From: Sarcocystis neurona
Taxonomy: Eukaryota > Apicomplexa > Conoidasida > Eucoccidiorida > Sarcocystidae
Direction of reading: 5' to 3'
Assembly (NCBI GenBank): GCA_000727475.1
Contig: KL647317.1
Span: 248,001-312,000, forward strand
Length of the DNA: 64,000 nt
In this document: piece by piece, positions 10,331 through 22,778 of the stretch
Layout: each line of letters starts with the position of its first letter
Numbering within the stretch: position 1 is the first letter of the stretch
Translations under genes and position numbers: made by a program
Notes under the pieces: model-generated
The model's database searches: none
What the model was told of the DNA's origin: nothing
The model's input: the letters and a program-made list of their open reading frames with translations, nothing else

Positions 10331-13300
10331 ACAGCAGGCAATTTCTTCATTTTATCGCGCGATCCGTACATCGCAGTAACGCAGAGGTTCAAGGCGCCGT
10401 GAGTTCCGCAGCCGGAGAGCGCGGGTACAACTAGCAGCGATTGTCTGAACACAACAACATGCCTTTCTACGCGTCAAGATGTCAGGACACTAGTCCTTGT
10501 GTTAAAGGATATTCCTGTGTCGACTCATGTTGTAACATCGTCGTCAAGCAGGGCGCAAAAGATAGTTGACACACTGCTCAGACGTGGGGCGCATGGATGG
10601 CGACATTACACGCTTACCGTTTCCACTTGGTACGTTCTACAAAAGCCACCAAAAAATTCCTTCGCCCAAGTACTCCTGACCGCCAGGAAGCGTCATCCCT
10701 TCTATGGGATGTGCCCGTTGACAAGCCTACTGAACGTCATGCCGCTGTAGGCTTCGGCGCTGTGTCTACACTTGAGGCCATAAGCGCAGCGCAAACGCTT
10801 ACAAACATGAATACGTACACAAACACTTGTACACACAAAATGCCTGTCTACGTACTCACTTTCACACATACAAGTGTGCATACATATATATATACATACG
10901 CATACATAAATACGTGTACTATGTGTCCAGACACATAGACGTTGATGCTGACTCACGCCTCACCCAGCAAATTGTGCACGACCTGCTGGAAATACTCAAC
11001 GGAATTGTTTCTAGCTGTTCAGAACTGCAGTGTGTGCGCCAGAAGTGAGCACGTCGACGTGGGTGACGCGCACCTGTCGTGCTTACGTGGTCACATTATA
11101 TACACATTCCTGTCCCCTGTGAGCCTACAGACCCCGTGTCCTTTTATACTAGACACTCAAGAAGCTCGACTGCTGCACCAGCGGGACCTGAATCCACTCT
11201 GTGTCTTCAATTCTATGCAGAGCGCAACAGGTTTCGAAGAAAATTAAACATACTTAGACCTACACATGCATGTATGCAGTCGTGCACTGCCGCGGTGTTG
11301 ACAACCGATTCGTCAGTTTCTGCAAAAGTGCTGTGGGCTGCCACGACTTCGTAGTCAGGCGCCCCAGGTTCTCGTAGAGGTCGAAACGACTGCGGGTTGT
11401 CCAGCTGTTTACGTAGAGAAACCACGTCAGCAACTCAAGAGAACTGCTAGTAGACAGTCACACACTTGTGCCACCTTGAGCACGGTGGGCACACTTGCGA
11501 AGATGTAGAGAAACTCTCGACAGCATAGAATGGACACGTAGAGTTCTGGAAAGTGAATTTCTCGTCTGTACCTACGTCTTCTCAGGACAGCAGCACCACG
11601 CCACTGAACCCGTAGTTCTGGCTGGGCATCACAACACTTCTTTGCTAGAAATCATGTCGCTGTATGTAAGTATCCATATACCATGAGAGTACTTTCACAG
11701 ACAAACACACGCACAGCTGCACCTACGTATGTAGAAAGTGCTAAGGGTATGTTACATAGCAGTCACGCTCCCACTGTTACTTACGACCACACATTTGACA
11801 GTTGACTACATATCCCAAAAAGAAATATTGGGCCTCTACCATCTAACTTCACATGGTTTTTGTACGCTGACGTATAATGTCCTGCGTTGTCGTGACGCGG
11901 TCCGTTCTCCTGCAGTCACGTGCATACTTCCCCTTTTCGTGAAAATTATCCTCACGTGTCGTGTCACACGCGTGGGTAAGTGCTGCTTTCTGCGTGGTAG
12001 CAAAACGGCAAAAACACCGTCGTACAGCTGCTGAACGGTAACGGCTTGGTCTACATGTTGGATTATCGAACATGGAGCGCCCACTGCTGCAGGATCGAAC
12101 GTTGCGACGGCTACGTGTACCACATGGTCACAATGGGGGATGCCGACGGTGCGGCGGGCGTTCGACAAACTACGGCCAATAATGGAGGCTGAGGCTAGAA
12201 CATGCCTACGAGGCACCACTTGCAACAGGAGAACGCTTCATGCACGACTCGAAGAATCTCCCTAGTATGCGGACTAAATTATATATAGTCAGAGAAGTCG
12301 AAGCTACGGCTCTTCTAAACAGACAGCCACACTCTCTTGTCGGGCAAGACAAACGTTAACAGCGCTTCTTTATAAGTTGCCCGTGGCTATTTTCTGCGGG
12401 GGTCCGGTAAGAAAAAACACAACTCCGGTAGGCCGTAACAGTTATTCGCGCCTTTGGACAGACGTGCAGCAAAAGTTCTTTCTTCCATGGCACTTGCCGT
12501 GGATGAGCCGCCTTACTCCGCTTCAGGAAGCTTAAATCATCTTCATAAGAGGTCGCGAGCGAATCAACTACGTGCAGCGCAGCCTCCACAGAGTAGACCG
12601 CAGAGTCACTTGAACAAGACGCCCTCTAGCGCCTGAGCATTCTGACAAACGTACGTGACAAAGACAACCACCGACACATTCGTATACACACATGTGGCTG
12701 ACGGGATTGCCTTTGTTTTTGAAACGACGCTGCGGTGACGGAAAAGCACGGGGAAGACAGTCACGCTTCGACCGCATCTCAACGTGCTCAGAGAGAGAAC
12801 CCTAGCCTCGTAAATGCTCGTGAGCCTTCTCCTCTCCCTCAGTTCGCACACACCGCTACGATACAGCTTACGGATGCCTCGCGGCGTCACCGGCGGCCGG
12901 ATAATGAGCCTTTGCAGCCCTCCTCGTACCCATCCCTATCTGCGACGTTCAAGATCGCCTGCATTGCTCACTCCTCAACGATAATCCTTTGCCTTTTCTC
13001 GGTCTCCCGGCTTTTCATCCTGTACCTTACTAGAGATGAATATCACCACACTCACGACAACTACGTTTCTTTGTGTACGCCACTAAGTGTAAATCGCTCT
13101 ACCGGTACATGCATGCCTCATCCAACTTTTGCTGTCCTCTCCTCAGATTTACAGGCCATCGTCTGCTTGTTCGCTCGTACATCAGTTAAGAGCTACAGCA
13201 GCTCCCCACGGATCGTTCTATAAAAGCACAGAACTTGTAAGCAAAAGGGACGCCTAATTGTCAGTTCACTTTCAGAGCCTTCAGAACACCGCAGTGCGGA

Positions 13301-14352
13301 GCGCAACCTGATGGTGCCTTCTGTAGTCGGCGGTGACGAGAGCAATTTTGCTTAAGTACATTCAGGTTTGTACGGCGTTGCGCTGCTGACGAGTCACCTC
13401 CTCTCGCTTGCCAAATAATTTAAGGCGTACTTACCTTCCTTTTCCTCGGTCCTTACTACGGCAAACTTTCGCATACTTCTTTACCGCGTTGCAGGAATAA
13501 CAAACTCTTTCCTGCTTCAGCTGTCAAATCTTTACTCACAAAGTCCAATTCACCTCGGGCGCTACAGTGGCTGCCGAATACCATTGCACTTCCTCAAAGG
13601 GACTGCAGTGGTGACTCCAACGAATTTTCTGCATACGTCTCGTGAAGTACTGCGGGGACTATGTGCAGCGCCATTCTTGACTTCCGTAAACAACAGCAGT
13701 TTCAAACCACCAGTGTTGCAGTGCTCTCAAGGCGCACAATACCCACGTACACAGATGCTCTTTTGGTAACGTCCTTACCCGGCTGGCATTTGCGCGGGTT
13801 CTATGGAACGAGGGTGGGCACACTTCTTCTATAATTTTGTTCATACCAGAAGCGACGCATTCATTTTTTCATGGCGCTCCACTTGTCTCCTGTTCCAGCC
13901 TTCCATGCTGACTTTATTTCGAGTTGTCAGCACTCCTACGTAACACTTTCTTTCATTCTCTCTCCGTTCCCTCCTTGTGGGTTTCTACACACCAAAAATG
14001 ACCAGCACATCGTACGACATCACCACGACATAAAACTTTTATCCCTGCAGTGGGTTTCAACACCGCACCTATGCACCATCTCACTCGACGGACTAATTCT
14101 CTCCTAATTGTTTTTAATATTTCTGCTCCTGTGTAATCAACTCACTGCAGCATATATGATTTCATTTACGATCAGCTGCATCTCTTGCTTTTCAGCAAAT
14201 ATAATCTCACTAGAATTCTACAATCGCCCCCGCCGATACCCCGTCCGTTTGTCTGTGCGTCCCCAGCCACTACCTCTTCTTGAGGCAGGGCGTCGTCAGC
14301 CATAGCTTTCCAGAGAAACGTATCTCTCGTTACTCGGCTTAGGCGTACCACG
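10331..14352. other. No supported gene; possible decayed gag side of the element and 3' flank of the SNARE gene
   Basis: Short ORFs only. The part next to the minus-strand element (to about 12.3 kb) is where gag and protease remnants would lie, but none was recognised. From about 12.7 kb the plus strand becomes pyrimidine-rich, which makes it purine-rich in the sense of the SNARE gene; that may be its 3' untranslated region. An alternating CA/TA tract lies at 10800-10930. Confidence 0.5.
10800..10930. repeat. Alternating purine-pyrimidine (CA/TA) microsatellite tract
   Basis: Dense ACACA, TACATA and TATATATACATACG units over about 130 bp. It is typical of the many degenerate tracts in the non-coding parts of this window. 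Confidence 0.75.
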
Positions 14353-15456
14353 TCACCTCCGCATGGCTTGAGGCATCTCAGCAACTGCCGTTCCCATTAC
14401 ATCGGGGCTAACCGGGGTGGGGTCGGCACCCAGGGAACGCCAAAAAAGGCTGCTGAACGAATACGAATGCACAAAGCGATACATGAGAAAGAAAAATAAC
14501 AAGGTTAGCAGCATGCCTCCGTATATAAGTCTTCTGTCACTGGCCTGCCTGCGTGCTGCTGCTCGGATGAGCGTGGAGGAGACCCCGGCAGCACTAGTAA
14601 GTTTCATCAGCTTTCTTCTTGCATTTCTTAACACACTGTTCTGCTGCACCACGCGATCTAGCACGCCTCGACCTTGTGCAAATATCGTCTCCAACATCAT
14701 TCCGCTTTCCTGCAGTTTCTCTCGTTCGCGCAGCCAGGAAAGATCAGTATTGTGCTCTTCTCTACGTTCGTGACCCCAGCGTCTGGCCGCATCATGCTCC
14801 TCCTTATCCATTGCAGCTGCGCTGCTGCCCCTGCTACTTCCATAACGACTTCTGCCGCGACTACCGCGCAGCTGCAACAGCTCTTCACGCTGCTTGTGCT
14901 CGTCTTGCACCCACCACTGCATCGACCCCACCTCCGCCTGGACTGCGCTGGCGAGGCTCGCAGCGTCGTCTCGCAATCCCGTTATGCGACGCTGCCAAAG
15001 CAGCACTTGCTGCTGGGAGAGCTGTGGCCTTTCACGTTCAAAGGCATCGCATAGCCGAACTACATCTCTAGACAGCTGCTGCGACAAGCCAAGTAATCGC
15101 TGCTGTGTAGCTACATTTCCTGCATGACCAGTGACATCTGTAGCGCCACCCTCTGATGGCCACGCAGGCGAAGAAGTGCTGCGGGTACCGCTTGCGGAAC
15201 CGTGGGCGTACTGTCGAGCTGAAGACCCGTCATCACGACGAAAGGCTGTGGAGGAGACGCCTACAGCTCCAGGGGAAGAAGAGGTAGAGGGAGCTCTTCC
15301 TGAGTAGGATGCACCACTTTTGTCAATCGTGGCCAACAAAGAGTCTATTTGCTGCCTGCATCCCAAACACGCAGGATACAACGTCGCTAGCGCATCTGAG
15401 CCGTATGCGGTTTCAGCGCCTGCCCCAGTCCCACCCGCAGGACCGCCGGACGACAT
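14353..15456 (-). CDS. Qb-SNARE of the membrin/GOSR2/Bos1 family
   Basis: Encodes 367 residues from an ATG at 15456. Family members sit on ER-Golgi vesicles and cis-Golgi membranes and supply the Qb helix of the fusion complex. Residues about 25-42 resemble the family N-terminus, followed by a roughly 75-residue Ser/Gly insert. A helical region near 145-195 ends in KQREELLQLRGS, like the end of the family Habc bundle. The SNARE helix is about 250-305, with the central Gln in VVQQNSVL (about 272). After it come KLMKLTSAAG and the diagnostic end SDRRLIYGGMLLTLL, which runs into a single transmembrane helix (310-329). Human membrin is about 212 residues. Two oddities are the N-terminal insert and 38 residues after the membrane anchor, where relatives have almost none; a missed donor near GTGCAT or GGGTGCCG could explain the tail. 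No intron is needed for the core. Confidence 0.85.
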   Translation of the reverse strand: MSSGGPAGGTGAGAETAYGSDALATLYPACLGCRQQIDSLLATIDKSGASYSGRAPSTSSSPGAVGVSSTAFRRDDGSSARQYAHGSASGTRSTSSPAWPSEGGATDVTGHAGNVATQQRLLGLSQQLSRDVVRLCDAFERERPQLSQQQVLLWQRRITGLRDDAASLASAVQAEVGSMQWWVQDEHKQREELLQLRGSRGRSRYGSSRGSSAAAMDKEEHDAARRWGHERREEHNTDLSWLREREKLQESGMMLETIFAQGRGVLDRVVQQNSVLRNARRKLMKLTSAAGVSSTLIRAAARRQASDRRLIYGGMLLTLLFFFLMYRFVHSYSFSSLFWRSLGADPTPVSPDVMGTAVAEMPQAMRR

Positions 15457-18400
15457 CGCGCGAAGACAGTACTGATGCCCTTGTTTCAGTCACAACAGCA
15501 GCATAAACAACAGCAACAGGAAGAGTGGTAAGAAGAACCGTCGAAAGGCAGTCGCCATGCCCATGTACACGTGCACACTCGTGTACACGAGTGTATACTG
15601 CAGAGAGAGCAGCGTGAGCTTGGGAATGAAGGGTCATGGAAACCGCAGGGCAGTGGTAGCCCAACAGAGGCAAGATGAGCAGATTAGCAGGCGACCGAAA
15701 CACCGACGGAGGAGGCTGCTTCTCCACGAGCTAGGCAGCACGGTCAGGGACCCCTTCCGGCCGCTGCAGCACCAAGCTGCAGAGAAGCGGGAGGAGTTGA
15801 GAAAAATTAAAGCAGACACTAGTCCTCGTGGTAGCACCGTCACCAGGAAACAACTCGACGAAGAACACGCGTAGCGAACGAGGAGCCGGCGATGGACAGA
15901 CGGACACGGCACTGCTACACGGCAAGGATGAAACATGAAAGAGGAACCGCGCGACAGCAGCTGTGGGAGACAGCAGGACGCTGAAGGGGAGAACACCACA
16001 AAACTGCAGTCCTTCTCAAGTGGAGAGAATAATGGACGCAGAAATATTGGTGGAATTACACTTCGAAGTAAACGTTCTACGTTCCGAGGACGCCAGTGCA
16101 CGCGACGGCACAAACGCGCGCAGGAAATGCAGGTACTGAAGGAGAGGAACAACAGTAGGAACCCTCGACAACCTTTGGAAAGGTTCGTAATACGACAGAA
16201 TGAACAAGGATGGTACCTGCTTCTCGCACAGGTGGGCAGAATACACAGAGATTGAACCAGTTTCAGATCCTGGCTGCAGAAGAACCGCGTGGTAATGTGC
16301 TCGAGACACAAATATCTACAGATGAACGTACGTGTGCACGTTTATATGTGTTGATCCGCGGTGAAAGAGAAGCTTCAATTTCTGATGCTTTGGACACCGT
16401 ACACGTTGCCACACCGGCAACAGAGAATAATCGAGTGATGTTAAACGCTGGGAAAAGAAACTGTATCGCAGCTGGTCCAGATAAGGTGCAACACAGTTGC
16501 GTGGAAGGTGGTAGGTAAGAGGCTAGTTCGGCAATGATAAAATTGCGCATGTGTGGAATGCACAGGAAACACTGTACTTCCATTCCGGCCTTAAAAGGTC
16601 CAAAAGGAAAAGACGAAGTCGTCGATGGGCAGACACCAAAAGAAGCGTGGAGGAAAATGGAGGAAGACACGTTGAAGAAACGGCAACGGGTTATTACGGG
16701 ACGAGAGATAAAAAAGGGGAAAACGGAAAAATAAGGAGATTTTGACGGAGTGCGCTCGTCTCTCAGGGCCGTCATCCGGCACGCAGAGCATAGCGCCGAG
16801 TTGCACCCGCCCCAAAAAAGTTACCGCCCGTCCACACGACTAGTTCCTCTAATTCTTCCATGGTCATGATGAAATTGAAACGTGCATGTATATACCGTCT
16901 TCTTTACGGCAAAATACAGGCTCTGGATAATCGGAGGAAAATAGTTAAAGCAGAAGTCGACGATGTCTTCCGCATGCGTACATAGCTTTTGCGCTTGCAC
17001 GACGATCGTCAGTTGCCTCGCGGCGGCTGTCGTAGAGGTTGCGGATGCGGCAGTACTAAATTCGCGTGTTTTACGGTTTCTCAACATGCAATTTTGTACA
17101 CGTGTATATTTGCTTTCCTTCTACTGCGTATACTGTATACACACATATATTTATCCCTGCATACACACGGGTATGGCCCGTACAGATAAAGCATGGGTGT
17201 ACGTACGTGTTTTACTACGGAGTGATCGGGAGCGAACAGGAGTGGTGCAAGCTTCCCAGGACGACACCTCCGCAGTTTAATAGCCCAGAAATAGTGAAGA
17301 AGAGGTGTTCGTTTGTAACACCTTCCGGACGGCACTCGCTCGTTAAATATAGAAGTAACGTGGATAGTGTAGTGACAGCTAGCACACTCTGTGTGAAGGT
17401 TGCTACCATCAACATCGTAAAGCATCGATTTACTTTGTTTTCGTTTGTGGACTGGCGTGCGTCCTTTTCTGTGTGTATCAGATTTCGGTGTACGCATATG
17501 CAGTTGATGGCATATTCAGCACATTACAGCGTTCATGTGTAGGACAGGTGTACACCACGTACTACTGCTGCGATGCCTGTGCTCACATGCATACGCAGAG
17601 ATATGGAAGTCATACTGAAGATCCCATGTACGGGAAATACTCCCTCGTTGTTATTCTACATTTCTAATGCATGCGCAGACGTGGCGATACAAGCAGTGCA
17701 TCCAGGGATAAACGCGTATGGACCAGGTCAACCCCAAATGAATATGCGTGCACCTTCCATATCTATCCTTCTTTTCAAACAACGACTGCTTCCAGTTATA
17801 CAGGCCCGAAATTCCTTCTTCAGACTCTTTTTCTCTACGCATACGTATGTTACGGACTCGGCTTCCTTTAGATACGGGAATCCGCACATGTGTGTTGCAT
17901 CCATTATCTGGAGTTGTCTAGGCGGGTAGGGCCCGTTGTGTTTCTTGCGACTTGGAACGTAGCTTTACGTGTGCAAGTGCATGTACTGCCTCACAGGCGT
18001 CCACTTGTGAATGAGCTCTCATTGGAGGCGCTGCATCCAACGGTAGACTCAGTTGTATGCGTCCACCCCATTTTTGTTCGTCGACGGACGTGCGAGCACC
18101 GCTTGTTTGTCCGCGAGACTTCTTGGCAGTTGCTAAACTCTGTTGCCTCCGTTTGTCCTGCTACGCATTCTACAATACTATGCGTATACATAGGTTCCTA
18201 TGTATATATACCTAATGAGGCTACACTTTTCTTGTTGTACACTATAGAGCTACACGCGACGCGGGGGACTCACAAATTTACGCGAAATACGAGTCTGCTA
18301 GTGTGGTCGGGCCGGAAGGCCTGCTTTTAGTCGATGTGGGGCAAATACATATGGTCGTCGAGGCCTTTAGTCAAATGGATGTTCCAGTGTTATACGCACG

Positions 18401-21400
18401 AACGTTTCTGTATGGATCTGGTTTGGCGTATCTGTCCTGGACGGAGTTCAAGCCACACATGCCACCTTGAAGAGAAACGTATCGCGCGTCCATCTGCACG
18501 TAACACTACGAGGTGATCGAGGGAGTCACTGCCCATCTGTCCGGTCTGGACACCTGTGGCATATTTTGAACTGGAAACACGGGGAACTCCTGGCTGCGTT
18601 CGGTTCACGCATATATGCTTGAAACTGGCGCTGTAACGGATACATCCCGGACTGCATTAAGATGACGAATTCGTCCACTTAGTGTCACATACAGAACGTT
18701 ACAGAAGTAGGTTGCCTGAGCTGACATGGTGATACTGACTCACTCAGCTGCAGATGCTACGCTGCCCGAGGCAACTGATATCGCAAGACTACGACACCGA
18801 CTGCTTGTGTAGGTCTCTACCTGTATACATGCGTCGCTCGTACGCTTGCCGTGTGTGCACCTGAATCGGACAGCGATACACTTTCAGGCTTACCCATCCC
18901 CTGCTGTGACTGATTTCGCTGCTGTTGCTACTAGCGGGTGAACACGTTCGATGCTACTGCGGTTACTATGAGTATTACAGATGTGATCCTCATTCTCCCG
19001 TAGTCACGTTTCCACGACATCGAGTCCGAGTTGTCACTCAATATACAGCTTACACAATATACAAAAGACACTTGCTCTTCTGCAGCTGCTGGCGACTCAG
19101 TCCCTGCGTAGAGCAACTATGCCCGTCAAGCGCAGTGTACAGCACAGCTGCACGCGGAAGGCACTGACTGTGTGACTGTTGCAGTTATTCGGTTTTCCCT
19201 GCCGCTTAAAAGCTTTTCTCACACGTACTTACTGCTGTGCAACACTTCTTTGCTGGCGTTTATTTGAAGGCGGTGGATTTCTCAAGTCATGTAATATCTC
19301 AGGCACGTGCACAATATCCCCTTCGTTGCATCCACCGTTGGTCTGTGTGCGCTACTTAGCTGCATCTAGCTGCTAAATTTTGCTCCTTCTCAGCTAGGAG
19401 TGAATCGTGCCTGCAGCCGCGGCTTTTCGGTATTTTCGGTACCGTGCAAATACCCAAGACTGGTGGGCCTGCTCCTCCTGCTGCCACCGCTATGCTTGCT
19501 CCTGTTAACGTCTCCTTAGCAATGACGTGACTTTCTCAAATTTGACAAGCTGTCCCGCTGTTTTCGGTCCTCGGTAGAGGGTGGCCGACTCCACGGTTCT
19601 GCGACGCCTGTCGTGTCACACAGATTGCCGCTCGCTCACTACATTCACCCTCACAAGGGATGAACATGCGGCTGTTATGTGTCAAGTGGGTCGTTGAATC
19701 AACACTGGCGAACTCGGCGGCCAGTTGCGTTGCTGCTTCTTTGTCAAGTGGCGAGGGACGTGACGCGAGCAATCAAATCCCTCGCAATCGGCTAACTGCA
19801 TTGCCGCGTGCGCGGCACGGCCCCGTTCTGATTTTCTTCGTCTAATCTGTGCCGCAGCGCCACTTCCACCTTCCACGCCTATCTCACCTCACGCTTGACT
19901 ACGCGCACGTATATCTGTGTATATCACTCGTAGGCGCACACCATTGCAAACACGTTTTACACAGGTTTATCGGTATTGTAGCATTGTTCTGCCGAACTGC
20001 TACAAGGACAGCAGCCAACGCCTGCCACGTGGCTGGACGCGCTCCGATGAACCCGCACAGTCATTCACGAGATCACATTACCCCTGTGCCCTTGCCTAAC
20101 GAAGCACATACACAAGCGTAAATATGTGTTTTCTGCCGCGTGTGTGAGATCGCCTCTCCTGAGAGCTCCTGAGCGCTATCTGAACCTTCATAGTCTCCTG
20201 GGCTGAACACTGCTAACCACCAACCATCCCTGTCACGCACCCTACATCTGTTTACATCCCCAGGAAAACCCCGTACTTCCCTCGTATGAAGGCGGGAAAA
20301 GCACGGTTGTAGATACTTCCGCTGGTGGAGTCGCACTGCTCGTTACACGAGATCTAGGCAGTGGCGGTACGCACCTTTTCGTTACCGGGACAGTACTCCG
20401 CAACGGACACGACGATCATCCGTCCCTGTAGAAAAACCAGTCTCAGTGTTATGCTCCTCCTTGTGACGACTGGAACCAGTGTTACTATCTGCTCTGTATG
20501 CCCTAGATCAAGAAGCAGAAACACCACTTACGGTAAGGAAGAGGAGGACCACAAGTGCTTTATGCGTCAATTTGCTTCTGACATTCAACGGGAACTGCCG
20601 TTGCGTTACTTTAGTCGCATGGCGCTGCGGTACATCTAATCTTCACCGCCAGTAAGAACATATTCTACACGGGAGACCGATGTTGTTGTTGTCAGTGTAC
20701 ACGGAAGGGAGGAAACTGTGCGATTCTTCTGGTTCTCTTGTCATGAGTTGCTGCATCACGTGCTGAACACGATGCTGCCGTTTATCGGTCTCTCCTCGAC
20801 GGGCAGGAAGTAAACGTGCAGAAGCGCGGTCGTCAGGTTGTTCCTCATTCGTACTTTGCAGGATCGAGACTAGTTGATGTTCTCGTTCCTGCTCCATTTA
20901 AAGGTACTAATGTGCTAATGCTACGCATGTTGCATCTTTCGCATTTACTTTTGCATGTCAGGAGTTTCCGTACAGCTAAAGCTCGTTGACAGCTTCGCTC
21001 TTTTTCAGCGGTTTCGCGTGTTAGTGATGCTTGACACCATACGTAGGTCTCCGTTGCTCCATGCACATCTTCACCTGCCCGGCGGCCCTCAACGGCTTTT
21101 CTCTACCACCTTCCAGTCTAAAACGGAGACACTCAGGGGACAGTCGTAATACCACCTTGCGTTGATAAGCGTTCTGTGTGAGTGCAGAATGTTCAGCAGA
21201 GTCACGTGCATGTCGCCATACGTGTGAGGTAGGTCCAGGCAGACCTCGACCTACTTTCCTTCGGCAGGATCAAAAGTAGACACGATGTGGGAGGACAGCT
21301 CAAGGAATTGCGACGCCTGCGTATTATATGATGCGCGTACCGGTGACCGCGTGTGGCAACTCCCCGTCCACCGTGTTGACTCGTTAACAAATGCTTCCTC

Positions 21401-22778
21401 TGTCGCTTCCCCTGGTACCGCTGTTGGGGCTGATGCTGCTGGTACTGCTACGTCGTCTGGATGTGGTTCTTTGCGTGGCGCCATTGCCACCTTGTCTACG
21501 CGTCGTTCATCCAACGCAGCGCCGGTGGTGATGCTGCAGCTGCAATTGCAATCTAGCCACTTGCCGCACTGACGACCGTGTGCTCCAACAGCACCAAGCG
21601 TAGGAGAAGGACGGCTACTTCATGGAGTTGCTTCCCGCTTCCACCGGGTGCGACCACGCGGCTGCGACTGCTGGAGCGAGCGCTCCCCGTGGTGCTGCTC
21701 GTTCCGTTGTGGCCCCTGCTATGCTGCTGTGGCCACCACTTCAATGCCCATCAGAACTACTCTTTGCTCTTTTCTTGCCGCATGGTGTGGCACATGCGAC
21801 ATCCAAACTTCACTTTCAAAAGCATCTTTAACGCCGCAATGCGAAATTACCGGAATTAGTGTCTACACATGCATCGTTTTCGACATGTTTGACCAAGCAG
21901 CAGAATCGTCAGAGGGGGGGCTGCAGTATCTTGCGTCCGATCAGCTACGAGCAGTCGCAAAGCACGTGGACTCATTCGCATATCCGCAGTAGTTTGCAAA
22001 CGCCAACATTATTATTAGTGGTATTTCCGTTGCTGAAACGCAGAAACGCAGCTGGTACCGAAGTTTGACCTGCCCCTTTAAACAGCTTCTGAGTGAGTCC
22101 CCCTGCTGCTGTACCACGGATCTTCCTTCACCACGGCTAAAGGAATTTATCTCGTGGTGCTTTTTACGAAAAGTGCCTTCTCCTGTGTAGCGACGCCTCT
22201 TCCGGCTCGCCCTGCTCGCGCTCGGTCGTCTCCTACTACTGTCGCTGGGACGGGCTATTACTCTGTACCCGACGCCGGGCAGTCCTGCTGTCGCCGGGGC
22301 CGGGTGGGTGCCACTGTTGCAAGTTACCATACAGTAGGCCCCGGCCCGGTCATCCTCGACAACGACGGTGCAGTGTTTTCTTTTTCAGACTCTCCTGCTG
22401 CTGGTTCTTCAGGGCTGCTGCCGTGCCTGCTGCGGCTAATAGAGTCTCGGTGCTGGTCCGTGTCCTGCTACACGTGCTGCTGTTTCGCAGCTGCACCAGC
22501 TACTGGGGCTGCTGCCGCAACGGGTGGTAGCCTCAGCGCACTGGCGACCGCTGCCGCACGACAAGCTGCGGCCAGCTGCAGTGCAGTCTCCGTTGCTGGG
22601 GCTGCTGCTGCCGCTTCTCTAGCGGGTGCTGCGCCAACACTGACTGCACTGCGGCTGCGCCCGTTGCTGCTACACGGCATGCAGCTGCGGTCGCTGCTGC
22701 TGCGGGTGCTGTACGTGCTGCTGTTGCCGGTGGATTGTGTCGGGGACCGAAGACGTCGTGCATGTAGAGTCGCATGCA
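15457..22778. other. No supported gene between the SNARE and EAPP-like genes
   Basis: The first 1.3 kb is pyrimidine-rich on the SNARE-sense strand and probably carries its 5' UTR and promoter. Between 17 and 21 kb there are only short unrelated ORFs and alternating tracts. Near 21.26-21.57 kb the plus strand has an open stretch with DARTGDRVWQL after an AG, a possible exon but without a partner. From 22.15 kb the plus strand is CTG-rich and open in a second frame, encoding Ala/Cys/Leu runs. This resembles the CTG-rich intron inside the EAPP-like gene, so it is read as 5' UTR or intron. Confidence 0.45.
15575..15594. repeat. 20-bp perfect palindrome upstream of the SNARE gene
   Basis: The 20 bases are self-complementary around a central GTAC, starting ACACTCGTG. 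It lies 119 bp before the SNARE start codon, within the likely 5' UTR or promoter. The same CGTGTACACG core recurs in intergenic DNA of this window, so a gene-specific operator is not implied. Confidence 0.8.
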
